The translations under genes were made by a program, and so were the position numbers. Of a stretch of 64,000 bases of DNA, positions 1-11,500 are shown piece after piece; the first letter of the stretch is position 1, and every line of letters begins with the position of its first letter. The stretch is taken from assembly GCA_940337035.1 (NCBI GenBank), contig CALNHX010002281.1:62001-126000 (forward strand). The letters run 5' to 3'. The DNA is from Agriotes lineatus (lineage: Eukaryota; Arthropoda; Insecta; Coleoptera; Elateridae). A model generated the notes under the pieces. The model did not search any database. It saw only the letters and a program-made list of their open reading frames with translations, and was not told where the DNA came from.

Positions 1-2382
1 CCACAGCTCAATCCCGTAAGTCCAAATCGGCTTAAGTATGATTTTATATAGGAGCAATTTAGTTTCAGGTGATAACTGCGATCTTCTGTTAAGGAGCCAG
101 TTCATATTCTTAAGCTTTAAATCAAGTTGACGTTTCTTAGCTTTAATATGAGCTTTCCACGTAAGTTTTGCATCGAGGTGGAGTCCAAGGTATTTTATTT
201 CATCTTGTATAGGTATGGGATTGTTATTAATTGTGAGTTGGGGGCTGGTCGTTCTTCTTGTTGTAAATGAAATTTGCGCCGATTTGTTTGCGTTAACACT
301 AATTTTCCACCGGTTGAGCCAGGTTTGGAGAAGGTTAAGGTGATTTTGAAGTTTTTGAGATGCAATAACAGGGTTCAAGTCCGAACACATAATGGCAGTA
401 TCGTCTGCAAAGGTTGCTATAAGCGTCTCATTTGACAGCGGTACATCAGCTGTGAATAGTAGATATAAAAACGGTCCAAGGACGCTGCCTTGAGGGACCC
501 CTGCTCGTATCAATTGATAAGAGGAGACGGCATCACCATATTTGACCAGGAAAAACCGATCTTCAAGGTAGGACTTGAGGAGTAAATAGAATCGGTCAAT
601 CAGTTGTTTTTTAATCTTATATAAGAGCCCATTGTGCCAAACCTTATCAAATGCTTGTTGCACATCGAGGAGTACAGTAGCACATACCTCTTTTTGTTCA
701 AAGCTTACCTTGATTTTATTTACCAATCTGTGGCATTGTTGGATAGTGGAATGGTTTTGTCTAAATCCGAATTGGTGGTCTGGAAATAGAGTATCTGCAG
801 GGGTGATTTCAAAAATTCTGTCCAGGAGAAGTCTTTCAAAGACTTTAGATAGAACTCTATAGGAACTGGCTTCTGTAGGAGGTTTACCGGGTTTTGCCAC
901 CATGACTATTTGAGCAAATTTCCACTGTAAGGGAAAGTAGCATAGTCGCAACATGCTATTAAATATTGTCGTTAACAGAACCACAGCTTTACGAGGAAGG
1001 TTTTTTAATACTTCGCCAACGATTAGATCGTAACCGGGTGCTTTGTGTGAGTTTAGGTAACGTATTTTTTTCCGGATTTCTGTAGGAGTAAAAGCTCTTA
1101 TTGGAGGGGATAATTGGCATGGGGTATTAAGATAGTCTTGCACTTCATTATCATAGTTGTTATTATTAGAATGTGTGGTAAATATGTCAGCAAGATGTTC
1201 TGCGCATAAATTTGCTTTTTCAGCGTCTGAACGTGCCCAGCTACGATCAAGCTTCCTGATTGGAGATACAGCAACAATCGGCTTTTTGAGTTTTTTTGTG
1301 GCTTTCCATAGCGAATGATCATTTGCAGACAGGTTAGTTATATAAGTGTGGAAGGATTCGTTTCGAGATTCTCTGATGGCTGAGCGTAGGTTGTGGGTTA
1401 ACCGATTGAGATAGGTTTTATCTAGCGGGTTTCTAGAATTTTGCCATCGACGTCGGGCAATGCGTTTTTCTTTAACAAGTTCCTTAATATGAAGAGGAAG
1501 GTTATATGTGTCCGAAACTACCTTGCTTTTGACTGGTGTGGCTATCCAAGAAGCATCCTGAATAAGGCCTATTATATACTGTACCGCTTCTTCAACTTCC
1601 TGAGGTTCTTGTAGACGAAAATCAAGCCTGATGTTTTGAGTGATATGATATTTGAATAATTCCCAGTCTGTGTTTTTTGTGCAAAGTCGAAGTGAAGGAT
1701 TTTTCCAGATTATTCTAGTACTTAGGGTAATTATGATCGGACTGTGATCTGAGCTTAGATCTGAACAAGGTTCAATTGCTGCATTTAGTTCAGGTATACC
1801 TTTAATTATAGCAAAATCTAGTAAATCGGGTATTTTATTCACATCGCTGGGCCAATAAGTTGGTTCGCCGGTTGTTAGATAATTTAGATTGTTGTCTTGA
1901 ATGATTTTTAAGAGGTTTCGACCTTTGGTTGTAGTTAGTCTAGCTCCCCAGGAAGTATTCTTAGCGTTCCAGTCGCCAGCTACCAGGAATTTTGATCCAA
2001 GTTGAAGTACGAAATCTTTATATTCATCACAAGAAATGGTATGTCTAGGCGGACTATAAATTGCAGCGATTGTGATAGGTAATGGCAGAGCTTCAAGTTT
2101 AAGTATTGCACTTTGTATTTTGTTAGTTACATACGGTTGTAAGATGTAATGCTTTAAGCTTGACTTAATGATTATGGCTGATCCTGCATGAGCAGTGCCG
2201 CCCGGATGGTTTGCGTAGTAAATGTTGTAGTAAGGTATTTTGATTGTCGTTCTTTCAGTTGCATGACTTTCGGATATTAGAAGTATGTCAATTTTGTTTA
2301 TTTGTAAGAATGCAATCATTTCTAGAACATGGTTAAGTATCCCGTTTGCATTCCATGCCGCAATTCTTAGTGATGTAGCCAT
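1..2382 (-). CDS. LINE ORF2: AP-like endonuclease and reverse transcriptase (partial)
   Basis: Replication protein of the LINE: the endonuclease nicks the target and the RT primes on the nick. About 794 codons are visible and all are open. The endonuclease-exonuclease-phosphatase domain occupies roughly residues 1-225: AAWNANG near residue 8, AGDWNAK at 135-141 and SSDHSPI around 210-216 with D212 and H213. The RT follows; its catalytic box reads FADD at residues 658-661, near position 400, and is followed by thumb-type sequence ending KPIWTYG at the window edge. The start ATG (2382-2380) shares one base with the ORF1 stop (TAATG on the minus strand), an arrangement known from other LINEs that reinitiate translation after termination. 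The C-terminus lies outside the window. Confidence 0.9.
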   Translation of the reverse strand, partial: MATSLRIAAWNANGILNHVLEMIAFLQINKIDILLISESHATERTTIKIPYYNIYYANHPGGTAHAGSAIIIKSSLKHYILQPYVTNKIQSAILKLEALPLPITIAAIYSPPRHTISCDEYKDFVLQLGSKFLVAGDWNAKNTSWGARLTTTKGRNLLKIIQDNNLNYLTTGEPTYWPSDVNKIPDLLDFAIIKGIPELNAAIEPCSDLSSDHSPIIITLSTRIIWKNPSLRLCTKNTDWELFKYHITQNIRLDFRLQEPQEVEEAVQYIIGLIQDASWIATPVKSKVVSDTYNLPLHIKELVKEKRIARRRWQNSRNPLDKTYLNRLTHNLRSAIRESRNESFHTYITNLSANDHSLWKATKKLKKPIVAVSPIRKLDRSWARSDAEKANLCAEHLADIFTTHSNNNNYDNEVQDYLNTPCQLSPPIRAFTPTEIRKKIRYLNSHKAPGYDLIVGEVLKNLPRKAVVLLTTIFNSMLRLCYFPLQWKFAQIVMVAKPGKPPTEASSYRVLSKVFERLLLDRIFEITPADTLFPDHQFGFRQNHSTIQQCHRLVNKIKVSFEQKEVCATVLLDVQQAFDKVWHNGLLYKIKKQLIDRFYLLLKSYLEDRFFLVKYGDAVSSYQLIRAGVPQGSVLGPFLYLLFTADVPLSNETLIATFADDTAIMCSDLNPVIASQKLQNHLNLLQTWLNRWKISVNANKSAQISFTTRRTTSPQLTINNNPIPIQDEIKYLGLHLDAKLTWKAHIKAKKRQLDLKLKNMNWLLNRRSQLSPETKLLLYKIILKPIWTYGIELW

Positions 2383-3596
2383 TATTTTGTTATTTTATTA
2401 ATGACGGTTGTAAGCATGGACAGTATCATGCTATTCTGATTAAGGAGTTGAGAAAACAGATTTTTGAATTCGTTTAAGAAATTTGACAGTTTGTCAGTTA
2501 TGTCGATATTGTTTGAAGTATTTGTTGGAGGGACTGGTAGGCCAGATGCTACCTGAGCATAACTTATTGAGTTTTGGGTTAAATTACGGTTAGCTTGCTG
2601 ATTTTGAGGGTTGCGATGTTGCGTCAATGGGATATGTCTGACTGGTGCCCTTGGATTATTTTTGTTTCGAAGATTGATTAAGTCGCGATAAGCTGTGCAG
2701 CCTTTATAATTTACTGGGTGATTGCCGGTACAAAGTGCACATGTTGCTGGTGTTGTTCTGTTTTTTGTGCATGATTTGGTGTCGTAGGATCCGCCGCATT
2801 TAACGCATCTGAATGGCTTTGAGCAATACTTTTTGGAATGGCCATAGCATTGGCATCGTGTACATTGAACGATGTCTGTTTTGGTTCTAGGTGGTTCAAC
2901 TCTGATCTTACAATGTTGTAGGAATTCCAATTTAAAAATTTCCTTGTTATTTTGCTGGGCCTCTAAATCAACAAAAAACATTGGAAGGGGTGACTTGCTG
3001 ACTCTATGCCTAACATTAATGATGTTTCGTACTTTATATTTCTTAGCTTCTAATTTTTCCTTTATGTATGTCAGCGGTATGGAATGATGGAGGTCGCGTA
3101 TCACCACACGATAGGCTCTTTCTTGTTTTAATTGATAAGTATGGTGTACGATTTCTTCGTCGCAAATATGGTGTATTAGTTTTCTATACGTGTCCGATGT
3201 TCTAGCGGTGACTTTTATTGTATCATTAGACATGGCTCTTGTTGTATAAGTTTCTTCTTCGACAACCTTAGCTAGGTCCTCTACCATTGCTCTATAATCT
3301 TTGACTCCATAAATATAAATTGGGGGAGGTTTGGGGTCCTGTGATGCAGAGCGAGGTGCCCCAGCATTAGATGTGTCGGTTTCTGTTTGCGTTTCTGTTT
3401 GTATATCGTTGCAAACTTCTACCGGGAGAGACTGAAACCTGTTTGAGGTTTTAAGTTGCTGGGCATTCTCTTCTGATGATTGGCGATTTATTCTTTTTCT
3501 TTTGGGGCTACTCACTTTTTGCCAAGTGTGCTTCTCGGGAATTTCTTCTCCTTCACTGACATAGGAGGCAGCATCATTGGAATTTACATGGTCCAT
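2382..3596 (-). CDS. LINE ORF1, Gag-like nucleic-acid-binding protein
   Basis: This 404-aa protein would coat LINE RNA in the ribonucleoprotein. It has a Ser/Gln-rich N-terminus, then a PRE_C2HC-type region (around residues 155-235, with MFFVDLEAQ) and three zinc knuckles: CTRCQCYGHSKKYC, CVKCGGSYDTKSC and CALCTGNHPVNYKGC. A Gln/Asn-rich tail follows. PRE_C2HC plus tandem CCHC knuckles is typical of jockey-clade ORF1. The same frame continues upstream to an ATG at 3905 but is broken by one TAG, so this start at 3596 is either the normal one or the fallback after a nonsense mutation. The stop overlaps the ORF2 start by one base. Confidence 0.85.
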   Translation of the reverse strand: MDHVNSNDAASYVSEGEEIPEKHTWQKVSSPKRKRINRQSSEENAQQLKTSNRFQSLPVEVCNDIQTETQTETDTSNAGAPRSASQDPKPPPIYIYGVKDYRAMVEDLAKVVEEETYTTRAMSNDTIKVTARTSDTYRKLIHHICDEEIVHHTYQLKQERAYRVVIRDLHHSIPLTYIKEKLEAKKYKVRNIINVRHRVSKSPLPMFFVDLEAQQNNKEIFKLEFLQHCKIRVEPPRTKTDIVQCTRCQCYGHSKKYCSKPFRCVKCGGSYDTKSCTKNRTTPATCALCTGNHPVNYKGCTAYRDLINLRNKNNPRAPVRHIPLTQHRNPQNQQANRNLTQNSISYAQVASGLPVPPTNTSNNIDITDKLSNFLNEFKNLFSQLLNQNSMILSMLTTVINKITK

Positions 3597-3905
3597 ATTC
3601 TCATTAGTAGTATTATTTTGATTTTGTAGGTTAGGAATTTGAACAGGCAGTGGAGTTGTATCAATATATGACTATGAAGGGTATAGAGGGTGCGCGTTTT
3701 GTTGTTGGGGAAAGTATGACGGTTGGGGTATTTGACCTAAAGGGGCTTGGTTCGAATACATAGGCTGAGACTGAAAATTTGAATTGAAATGGGGAGGATG
3801 AAATTGTTGATTTTGTAGCGGCGCTTGATTAAATATTAATCTGGGTGGTTGTAACACATTATTTGTGTTAATTGCTGATCCAGAATCATTCACGGTCGAG
3901 TACAT
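3597..3905 (-). pseudogene. N-terminal part of LINE ORF1 separated by an in-frame TAG
   Basis: From the ATG at 3905 the frame runs 77 codons, rich in Gln, Pro and Asn, to a TAG at 3674-3672. It then stays open in the same frame for 25 codons into the ORF1 Met at 3596. A single nonsense codon therefore divides what would be a 507-codon ORF1. The decayed relative at 18.38 kb also has a Pro/Gln/Asn-rich N-terminus in this position, which favours the longer form as ancestral. Stop-codon readthrough cannot be excluded from one copy. Confidence 0.65.
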
Positions 3906-4139
3906 TTTAAATTGATTGCTAAAATTTTACAAGATATAAATTTGAAAGGCATTTGACCTCGCGCGGCTCGAATCGACTTCTCGGAAGTCCCGCTCCTCTC
4001 AGTGCTAAATATTGTGAACTATAAATATTGAAACTGTAAGTTTTGCTTACCCTACTAAGTGTAGTTAGTTTAACAGCTATTTAAAAACAATACTTGATCA
4101 CACCATAATATAATAATTATTCATGTGGCAATTGTCACT

Positions 4140-4910
4140 ACGAAAATTCTGAGCGCAGCAAATACGTCGACATTCACCGAAGGCAAAATGCTGACAATCT
4201 TGATATCTGAAGGCTTCATCTGAAATAGTCCACTTCGACTGTTTGTAGTTTCTTCTTTACTCGCTATTAATATTCCAAGTCCCATAACATAAAACCGGCT
4301 TTATCATTGATTTTCCAATATGCTTCTTGACCTTTATCGGTATCTACCTATCCTACCATATTAAGCTTAAGCTACCTAATATTTTCCTGCTGCTCTCTAT
4401 ATTACATTTTATGTCTTCTTGAACAATGCTTGTATTTGTTATTGTTATTCCAAGATATTTAAAACTCTATACTTCTGAGTTGTTAACGAAGACATGTAAA
4501 TGAGCATCTGTGTTGACAGCAAAGTATTCGGTCTTGTCTATATTAATGGTTAAACTCTATTGTTCCTAACTTTATTCTAGTCTCTTTAATATAAATTCTA
4601 GGTCGAGTTAATGTTGTATTAAAACGGCCTTGTCATCAGAAAAACTTAGAGTAATCAGATGGGTATCATTTACCGGTATTCCCCTACCACCCACTTAGTT
4701 ATTTCAGTCAGTCAACACTACCTCTAAATAAGTTTTAAGTAACAATAGGAGTAAGCAACAGCCTTGTATCAATCCTTTAGTTGGTGTAAACATTTCTGTA
4801 AACTTACTACCTTCCTCTGTATAGGTTTTGTTATCTTCGGACATTTATTTGATAATGTCAATAATGTGTTTTTTGATATACATTCTACTTAAGGCTTTCC
4901 ATTATTTTAA
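4140..4910 (-). pseudogene. LINE reverse-transcriptase fragment, decayed
   Basis: Minus-strand translation in shifting frames gives an RT palm with FSDDKAV in place of FADD (near 4630-4640), followed by a KTEYFAV-type segment and SFKYLGITI, then GSLSLIW and IGKSMIKPVL. This order is that of LINE RTs after motif C. Stops and frameshifts are frequent, so it is an old fragment. It is not a continuation of the LINE at 1-4010, which carries its own RT. Confidence 0.65.
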
Positions 4911-6714
4911 GCGAGGAATTGAACCGTAACAGCCTATTACTATCATCAAAAATAAACAACTTTCTTTTATATGGAAGGAGTTGAATATCTTTCATTAATG
5001 TTCTTTGAAAAATACCGTAAGGCAGACCCGTTTTTAGAACATTTTCAGCAACTTTGCTTTGCCCTAATTTCTGGCTTAAGACCTTCGTTACGATCAATAT
5101 TTTTAGTTTCTCCGAAAAAGCGTACGCTATTCCATATGGTATTATAAAAATTAGCTTCTGCAATAGTATACCACTATGGAAAGGATGCCATTGGAAAACG
5201 CAGGTGAAAGATATTAACACCAGCATTCCATTCAGATAAGTTTTCCAGTGGTCCTCCACACGTGTTACATACTATTTTTCTTACGACGGTTTCACATTGC
5301 ACAAGAACTTTCAGGAAATTTAATATTTATCAAAGAAATTTACATTTGCCAGTTTTAGCCAAACGTAGTATGAGGTGCAGATATTGTTGACATTAAGTGC
5401 AGAAGTGAGTACTTTCTATATCGTCGTAGGAAAAAACACATTGTAAACTCATGACAGAAAGTCATTTAATATGTGCAACCACCAATAGTAAATCAGACAG
5501 GCATGACATTAGTCAGAGACAAATATCAAACTAAATGCATATTAATCAAGGCAAAACTCCTAAATAGCTATGTATTTCAAATTATTTATAAAGGTGAGGT
5601 TCTTTGAAATAAATAACAAGGGTAAGTTTTAAATGTAGAGGTTATGTAGTACTAATTTCTCTAGATTAAAAGCATTTGTAAAATAAAGCGATAAATAATA
5701 CATCTTTGGTATAGATATGTTTCAAGAAACTGTACGCCTGATTACCTGAGTCATATAAAGGACACATTTGTGTTGCAAATAAATTCACGATAAGAAAGTT
5801 AGTGATGACATGCACATATCCAATTTTGGGAAATACTGAATTGTGATTATTTGTATAGGGCTTTGCCGATTTGAAATGCTTCCACGAGTTGTCAAGAAAA
5901 ATGCAGCTGTCAAGGGTCATGAACAAGAAAACAACAAGCACCAGAGTCGTTGGTCCTGAAAAAATTGCTAATAATATAGAGCTTTCAACAAGTATTAAGG
6001 AGCAATCATAATTCAAAAGCTTGACAGGCGCGCAATAACAAAATGGCTATAATTCGTTTGCGGGCCGCTCAAAGCCACTCCACCGCTTCATGCGGTGAAT
6101 CTTAATTTTGAAGTGATTTGGTCCAGAAACCAGACTAATGTGTTTAATTACCAACACGCGGCAAACTAAAACTTGTTCTACGGACGTTTGATGGACAATG
6201 TTGTAGTTGCCTGCTGCTGTAATACGATCCTATCAGTTGTTTTGTTAGATACTTGTCATATTTTGCTTAGAGAATTCTACAGGATTTTATTTCAAAATTT
6301 TCAAGGTGTTATTTTGTGTAAGATCAAGATTATTATAAGTCAAGAAATATAAATTTAATCTTAGACAGCGCCAATTTATGCATTGACCCTCTAATGCAAT
6401 CTGCTGGAACTCGCGCTCGGACTCTCGCTCTTTAACTTTATTATTTTCCCAGTAGTTTGTTAACGCGCTGTCAACTGCTGTAGCGGTCTCTTGAATTATC
6501 TTAGCGGTCATTAGTATACAGCTATAGCTGTAGGTGCAGTTGTTACAGTGCGGCTGTAGGTGAAGTGTTAGCCCAGGCGCAAGCTTTCATGTACCTGTTC
6601 TATGTCACATAAATAGTTAACAACACCAAACCACACAAATATTGAACAAACGCTAAATACGTATTTCGACAGCTAAGTTCTCATATTTAGTTGACCTGAA
6701 AAAAGAAACTCAAC
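4911..6714. other. AT-rich interval without recognised feature
   Basis: The small ORFs here (for example 5666-6016 minus) have no recognisable motif and composition typical of noncoding AT-rich DNA. A short GC-rich hairpin-like stretch lies near 6060-6110. Confidence 0.5.
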
Positions 6715-7245
6715 AAGGTTTTCTGGAATAAAATTTGCTCTTGTAATGCTGTATACATTGGTGAAACAGGACATTCAGTAAAAATTTGCATGTCTTATCA
6801 CCAGCGCTGTCTCAAGTTGGGTTTCGTTTCATTATCATTCATCGACGAACAACAACGCGATACCGGCCATAAGATCCTTTTTGGTGAAACTTCCATTATC
6901 TGCAAATCCCCATTCTTCTTTAGCAGAAAGATTAGCGAAGCCATTGGGATTTACAAACACACTAATAATCTCAATCGGGACGAAGGTGTTTCCTCTTCAT
7001 TTTATGTGGATAAGCTAATTTATAAGCCTCGCCCACCGTGATTCAACCGCCACAGCACTTTCCTGCACATTCCCGCCTTTATCCTGCTGATCGTTAGAAG
7101 AGTTTCTCCTCTGGCGTCGTTTACACGTTGACTTACCGTGCTCTTTTGCTTTTCTCCTGATGAAGATTCTTACGAAAGAGGGCAAAATCTTGATTTCATC
7201 GACCTGAATAATGACACGGTCCAATCCCGGAAGTAGTTTGTTACT
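6715..7245 (+). pseudogene. Penelope-like element, GIY-YIG endonuclease end and 3' UTR
   Basis: Translation from about 6733 gives a CSCNAVYIG segment with the GIY-YIG-type core VYIGETG at 6751-6771. Downstream come GHKILF, RKISEAIGIYK and NNLNRDEG, the order seen in the C-terminal endonuclease of Penelope-like retroelements. The frame is open to about 7041. The following 200 bp end in a segment (about 7208-7245, reading through CCCGGAAGTAGTTTGTTACTTAA in the last part) that is found again, nearly identical, at 41,402-41,440; it is probably the element's 3' end. The RT part is missing, so this is a 5'-truncated copy. Confidence 0.7.
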
Positions 7246-7344
7246 TAACATTGTTTTAAGTCACGAGACCTGTCGAGAGTAGTAAAGTTAAAATACATAA
7301 TATGACGAACAATAACTTACAAATCAGAAATGTAGGTAAAAACA

Positions 7345-7660
7345 AAGGCAGATTAAAAAAAATTATTGAGCCAATAAAGCAAGGTGCAAATGGCGAATAA
7401 GAAGAAACCAGAAAATTCGAGAATTATATAATGAACCTGAGATAATAACTTTAAGCAAAGGCCAACACTTAGAATGATTGGGTCACCTATACCAGAAGAT
7501 AGATGATTAAGAGGGCGGCCCAGGAAACGGTGGGGTGATGAAGTAGAAGAGGATTTGATAACTTTGAGGGTCAGAAGATGGAGAACCAAAACTCAACATA
7601 GAAAGGAATGGCGTGATGTTGTGAAGCGCACCAAGGGTTTACGAGTTGTGTTAGATGCGA
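7345..7660 (+). pseudogene. LINE ORF2 C-terminal fragment
   Basis: Plus-strand translation gives GSPIPEDR followed by a GRP/RKRWGDEVEEDL stretch, VRRWRTKTQHRKEWRDVV and KGL. This is the characteristic tail of one class of insect and vertebrate LINE ORF2 proteins (the GRPRKRW...DEW box). It has stops and no RT motifs, so only the C-terminal end survives here. Confidence 0.6.
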
Positions 7661-7681
7661 ACCTTGTCGTTAATAATTTTT

Positions 7682-7770
7682 ACTTCCCTCGTTCAGGGTC
7701 CCTAGATGAAGAAACACAGGGTTTCTCAATTCCATCTGTCTGTCTGCCTGTCTGTCTGTCTGTCTGTTGG
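7682..7770. repeat. Repeat shared with the Polinton flank, plus tetranucleotide microsatellite
   Basis: Positions 7682-7729 match 52,494-52,544 (shared core CAGGGTCCCTAGATGA and TTTCTCAA). The match stops abruptly after TCTCAA: here a CTGT/CTGC tetranucleotide array (about 7736-7768) follows, whereas at 52.5 kb the Polinton begins. This copy therefore serves as an empty-site reference. Confidence 0.7.
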
Positions 7771-8396
7771 CGGTATAGTTCAAAAACTATTTCTTGGAAG
7801 AAGACGATATTTTGCGTACATATTATGTATCTACCTGGCATTGAACCGAGAAAATTTTAGACATAAGTACATATACAGAGTGAGCATATTAAAAAAATAA
7901 AATTTTGTTAATTTTTGCTTGAACTCAGAAATACATAAAAGTAATAACTTTTACATAGCGTAGGCTTTATCCTTGACAAAAATTGCACCTAACAGATACA
8001 GGACAAATGTTCTACAAGTCAAAAAGGTGCAAGAATAAGTGCATTATGTTGACCTTTTTAGGCCACGAGCCGCATAAATGCGAAAATTCTAAACCTTCAA
8101 ATAGACGGGAAACGCATATTTGGGGGAGGCCGTAAATTCAATCATAGGATATGCATTCGAAGATATACTTAAAAAAGTACACTATCTGGAATTACCTTGA
8201 GACTATAAATGTGTGGGTCTCTATTCTTTTTGAGATTGTAAAAACCCAGAGGAAAATATTTTCCGAAATTTCTTTGATACTAAAAATCGATGAATTTTAT
8301 TTATATAAATGCTACAGAAATTGTTTAAACAAAACGTACGAGGATGTGTTGCATAAATTTCAGTATCGACGTATCTTAAAAACCATTGCACATAAA
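7771..8396. other. Interval without recognised feature
   Basis: Only short ORFs without motifs (for example 8151-8399 plus). Nothing identified. Confidence 0.4.
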
Positions 8397-8585
8397 TAAC
8401 ATATGAGCAAACAAAAGTGAAATCAAGATTGGCTTTGAAAATTGAAACATACGTCGATTATGAATTCCAATTATGTTACTTTTCTAACATGTGAGCAGCA
8501 CATCAACATAATGTGAATTAATAATCGACATATGTTTAAATTTTCAAAGCCAAACTTGATTTCACTTTCGTTTGCTCACATGTTA
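8397..8585. repeat. Small fold-back element (hairpin MITE)
   Basis: The left arm 8397-8466 (TAACATATGAGCAAAC...) is the reverse complement of the right arm 8516-8585 with a few mismatches, around a 49-bp loop. The arms include GTGAAATCAAG and GGCTTTGAAAAT. No coding capacity. The family is not identified and no target duplication is clear. Confidence 0.75.
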
Positions 8586-11500
8586 TGTACATACTGCGTA
8601 TGATATGTTTAAAAAGGAATGAAGAAATTTTCAGGAAAGAATTATCTGCTTGATTTATTGATGTAAAATATATAATTAGTTTTCCATTGCCTGATTTGGT
8701 TGAAACACACCTCGCTTCGGCACGAAACTTAATACATGCCCTGTGGGAAGATTAAGCCAGCTGAAAAGCAACGATATGAAAAGGGCTCCGTAGGGTTGCG
8801 AGAAATTGGTGAACGATTTGTTCGCAGTCGCAGGCGCCGCGGTTCAAATCCCTCCGGTAACGAAGTTTTTAAGGGTATTGTTTTATTGTTTCCGTATTAT
8901 TTGGAACGTGAAAGCATATTTACACCTGGTGTCGTTTGATTTTTAAAATTATTTAGTGTCACAATGTCCACTTGAGAGGGAAGTTATGAGTAAAGCCTTT
9001 TACAGATTTTTTAAGAAAATATTTATGATACCGTCTAGCAGTTCTTAAAGTTTTTTACATCCCCTTTAAAATCATTGAAACACGAGGTGAATATCGTAGT
9101 GCCGCTTGGAGAATTTGCAATTTTTAATAATTTCACAGTAAAAATGTCATCTAATATGTCGCCAGTAAAATTTTTCGTTATTCTGGAGGGTTTCGTTAAA
9201 CGTAACGCGGTGGTATAAAATAGCACAATTTATCTATTTTGCATCAAAATAATCAAAATCTTTAATTTTTACATTTCATAAATGTGTTGCTTGGAACAAG
9301 GTAGGCCGTTTAAATTTTTTTCTTATGAAAATAACAATGCAAAGACAGTGCGATAATGGACTCACTTGTAGCACTGTTTTCGGATCAAGGTAGAGAATAG
9401 TTATGTGCCTAGCAAGTGTCGAAATAGAGGTTATTTCAGCACGAGACGAATGTCAGCCTTTTACATCAATCAACGTTTAGTACCTTTATTGTAACTGTTT
9501 TTGAACTTTTGTTAAGAAATATAACTATTGTGAAAAGGCTGATGAAAAGCATATAATTTTCTAACAAAATTTTTAAAAACAGAAAATATTTATTTCCTGT
9601 TTTTAAAAAGTGTAGAAATGTATGTCAGTTCCTAACTAAAATTGATGTAAATTTATATAGAAAAATCGAACTTTTCGTAAAAAGTAAAAAAAAAATTATG
9701 CGATACGTACAAGAAGCGTACTTATCACAATTTCCACGTCGTCTGCCAAAACCACTCAATTTTGGGTATGTAAATATAGAATTACACAATAACTACACAT
9801 TAAAATAATTTAAGCAAAGTTTGGAATATAACATGTATTTAACCCATTTACTGCAATACCACTGTCGTGTCTATCATAAGTATGGAGAAACCAACACTAT
9901 TTATTTTAGCAGAAATAAAAAAACCAAAAGATGGAATAATCGCGAAAAAGTGACCGTATTTATATATTTTTAATAATTTTCATGGTAATTAACAACTTTA
10001 TCTTTTCGAAAGAAGTTTGAAAACTATTTTTGAGAAATTTGTCCTCACAGTTATAATTATTGGAAAGTTTATCATAACAACAAACTGCTTAAAAAACAAA
10101 AGCCTGGAAAATCAGGCATTTGTAATGATGCGTACGAATTCCTAAAGCATAAAATCTATTTTCTGACAAATTTTAGTTTCACAAAACTTTACCAAGAATC
10201 TTACAACTTCTAAGTACACGGACATTACACAATTCAAACTTCCTTTGCTCGAACATACTCAACACGCCATGCGTTCTGTAGGTACTTAATTAACGTGAAG
10301 TTCTACAAAAACAAGGAGTTTCGTAGGACATTAAACCTTAATTATCTTTATTAGATATGGTGTATTGTACTCTGTCTCGGCCTTAAATACACGCGCCTCA
10401 TTATAGGCGTCCGCAAGAAGCTGCGTATTTGTCTACTGCGGTTAACTATAATTAATTATAGAAAAGTCAATTTCTTAACCCTTCGGTTTCTAGTGGAACT
10501 AATCCTAATAACGTGATCTTCTAAAACAAAAAATCACAAACATTTCATCATTTTTGACAACATAAATAAACATAATAACAATTGTACACATAAAAACCGA
10601 GTTTCAAACCTGGAGAACTTTAAGTGAATAAAAAATAATGATTGATACACCCTCCATGGAATTGGATACCGACTTAATTACCTCGGTAGGTGGTGTCTAG
10701 TTTTGATGTTTTGATTGATTATTTTTAATATAAAATTACTTTGACCTACAGACCGGTGTTGCAAGCACGGTAGCACGTACCGTTCATTTACCCGAAATTC
10801 TATTCGCTACTCGTTGCAAACTCCAAGAAACGATAAATATAGTAACATGTACAGTTTGGTTCACAAAGTTTGCCACAAATGTTCACTTGTTTGTTATTTT
10901 TAGGAAAATATTACTGTACATTGTGTAAATTCTTATTGATTTTTCAAGGAGAGGCCATTGAAATTGTCCACACCTCCTATATTATATTTCAGAATATGAT
11001 TCCCCTTTGTGCAACACACGAAATTGTGCTAAACTCAATCATAAACGTAACCAAACCAAACTATCCTGGAGGTGCAAAACAGCTGGCAACATCGCAAAGG
11101 ATTTAACTAAAAACAAACTCATGAAACGTAAATTTGAAAACTTTTGAAGAAACTGACAACATAGTCCGCAAGATACCAAAAGATGTATATATTTTATAGA
11201 TTTTCTGTTCCGGCTGCCGGTGTAATATTTTTTGAATTTCCATTTTTAATCTTAGATATTGGCACTATTCAAAAGCATTCTTTGACCTTAATATCATCTA
11301 TAGCTAGTTTTAGGCTACAGTCAACGATTTTCTATAGACCTAAAGCTAGTTATAAACTTTATGACTACTTGGATACAGTTGCCGGCCGGCTAGTCAGGAA
11401 GAGAGCGTGCAGCTCTTTAATTACTAACACAAATGATTAAAGCCAAAAGAGCGCCAACGAATTTTTACCAATTAACAACAAGCTTATCCAAGCATTCAAT

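Larger units (their letters stand above)
1..4010 (-). mobile_element. Jockey-type non-LTR retrotransposon (LINE), 3' part beyond window edge
   Basis: The minus strand carries a LINE with a short GC-rich 5' leader (about 3906-4010), a Gag-like ORF1 and an endonuclease/reverse-transcriptase ORF2 in the usual order. ORF2 shows no stop codon when read codon by codon from its ATG to the window edge, so the copy looks young. The only lesion seen is an in-frame TAG in ORF1. The 5' boundary is placed near 4010, where the GC-rich leader gives way to AT-rich flank; I could not find a target duplication because the 3' end is outside the window. Confidence 0.88.

Noticed and set aside
7736..7768. CTGT repeats considered as CRISPR-like or coding repeats
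   Set aside because: Simple tetranucleotide microsatellite without spacers; the two overlapping ORFs across it are artefacts.
8846..8870. GGTTCAAATCC string suggesting a tRNA or SINE
   Set aside because: T-arm stem does not pair, and no matching box A or acceptor stem is nearby.
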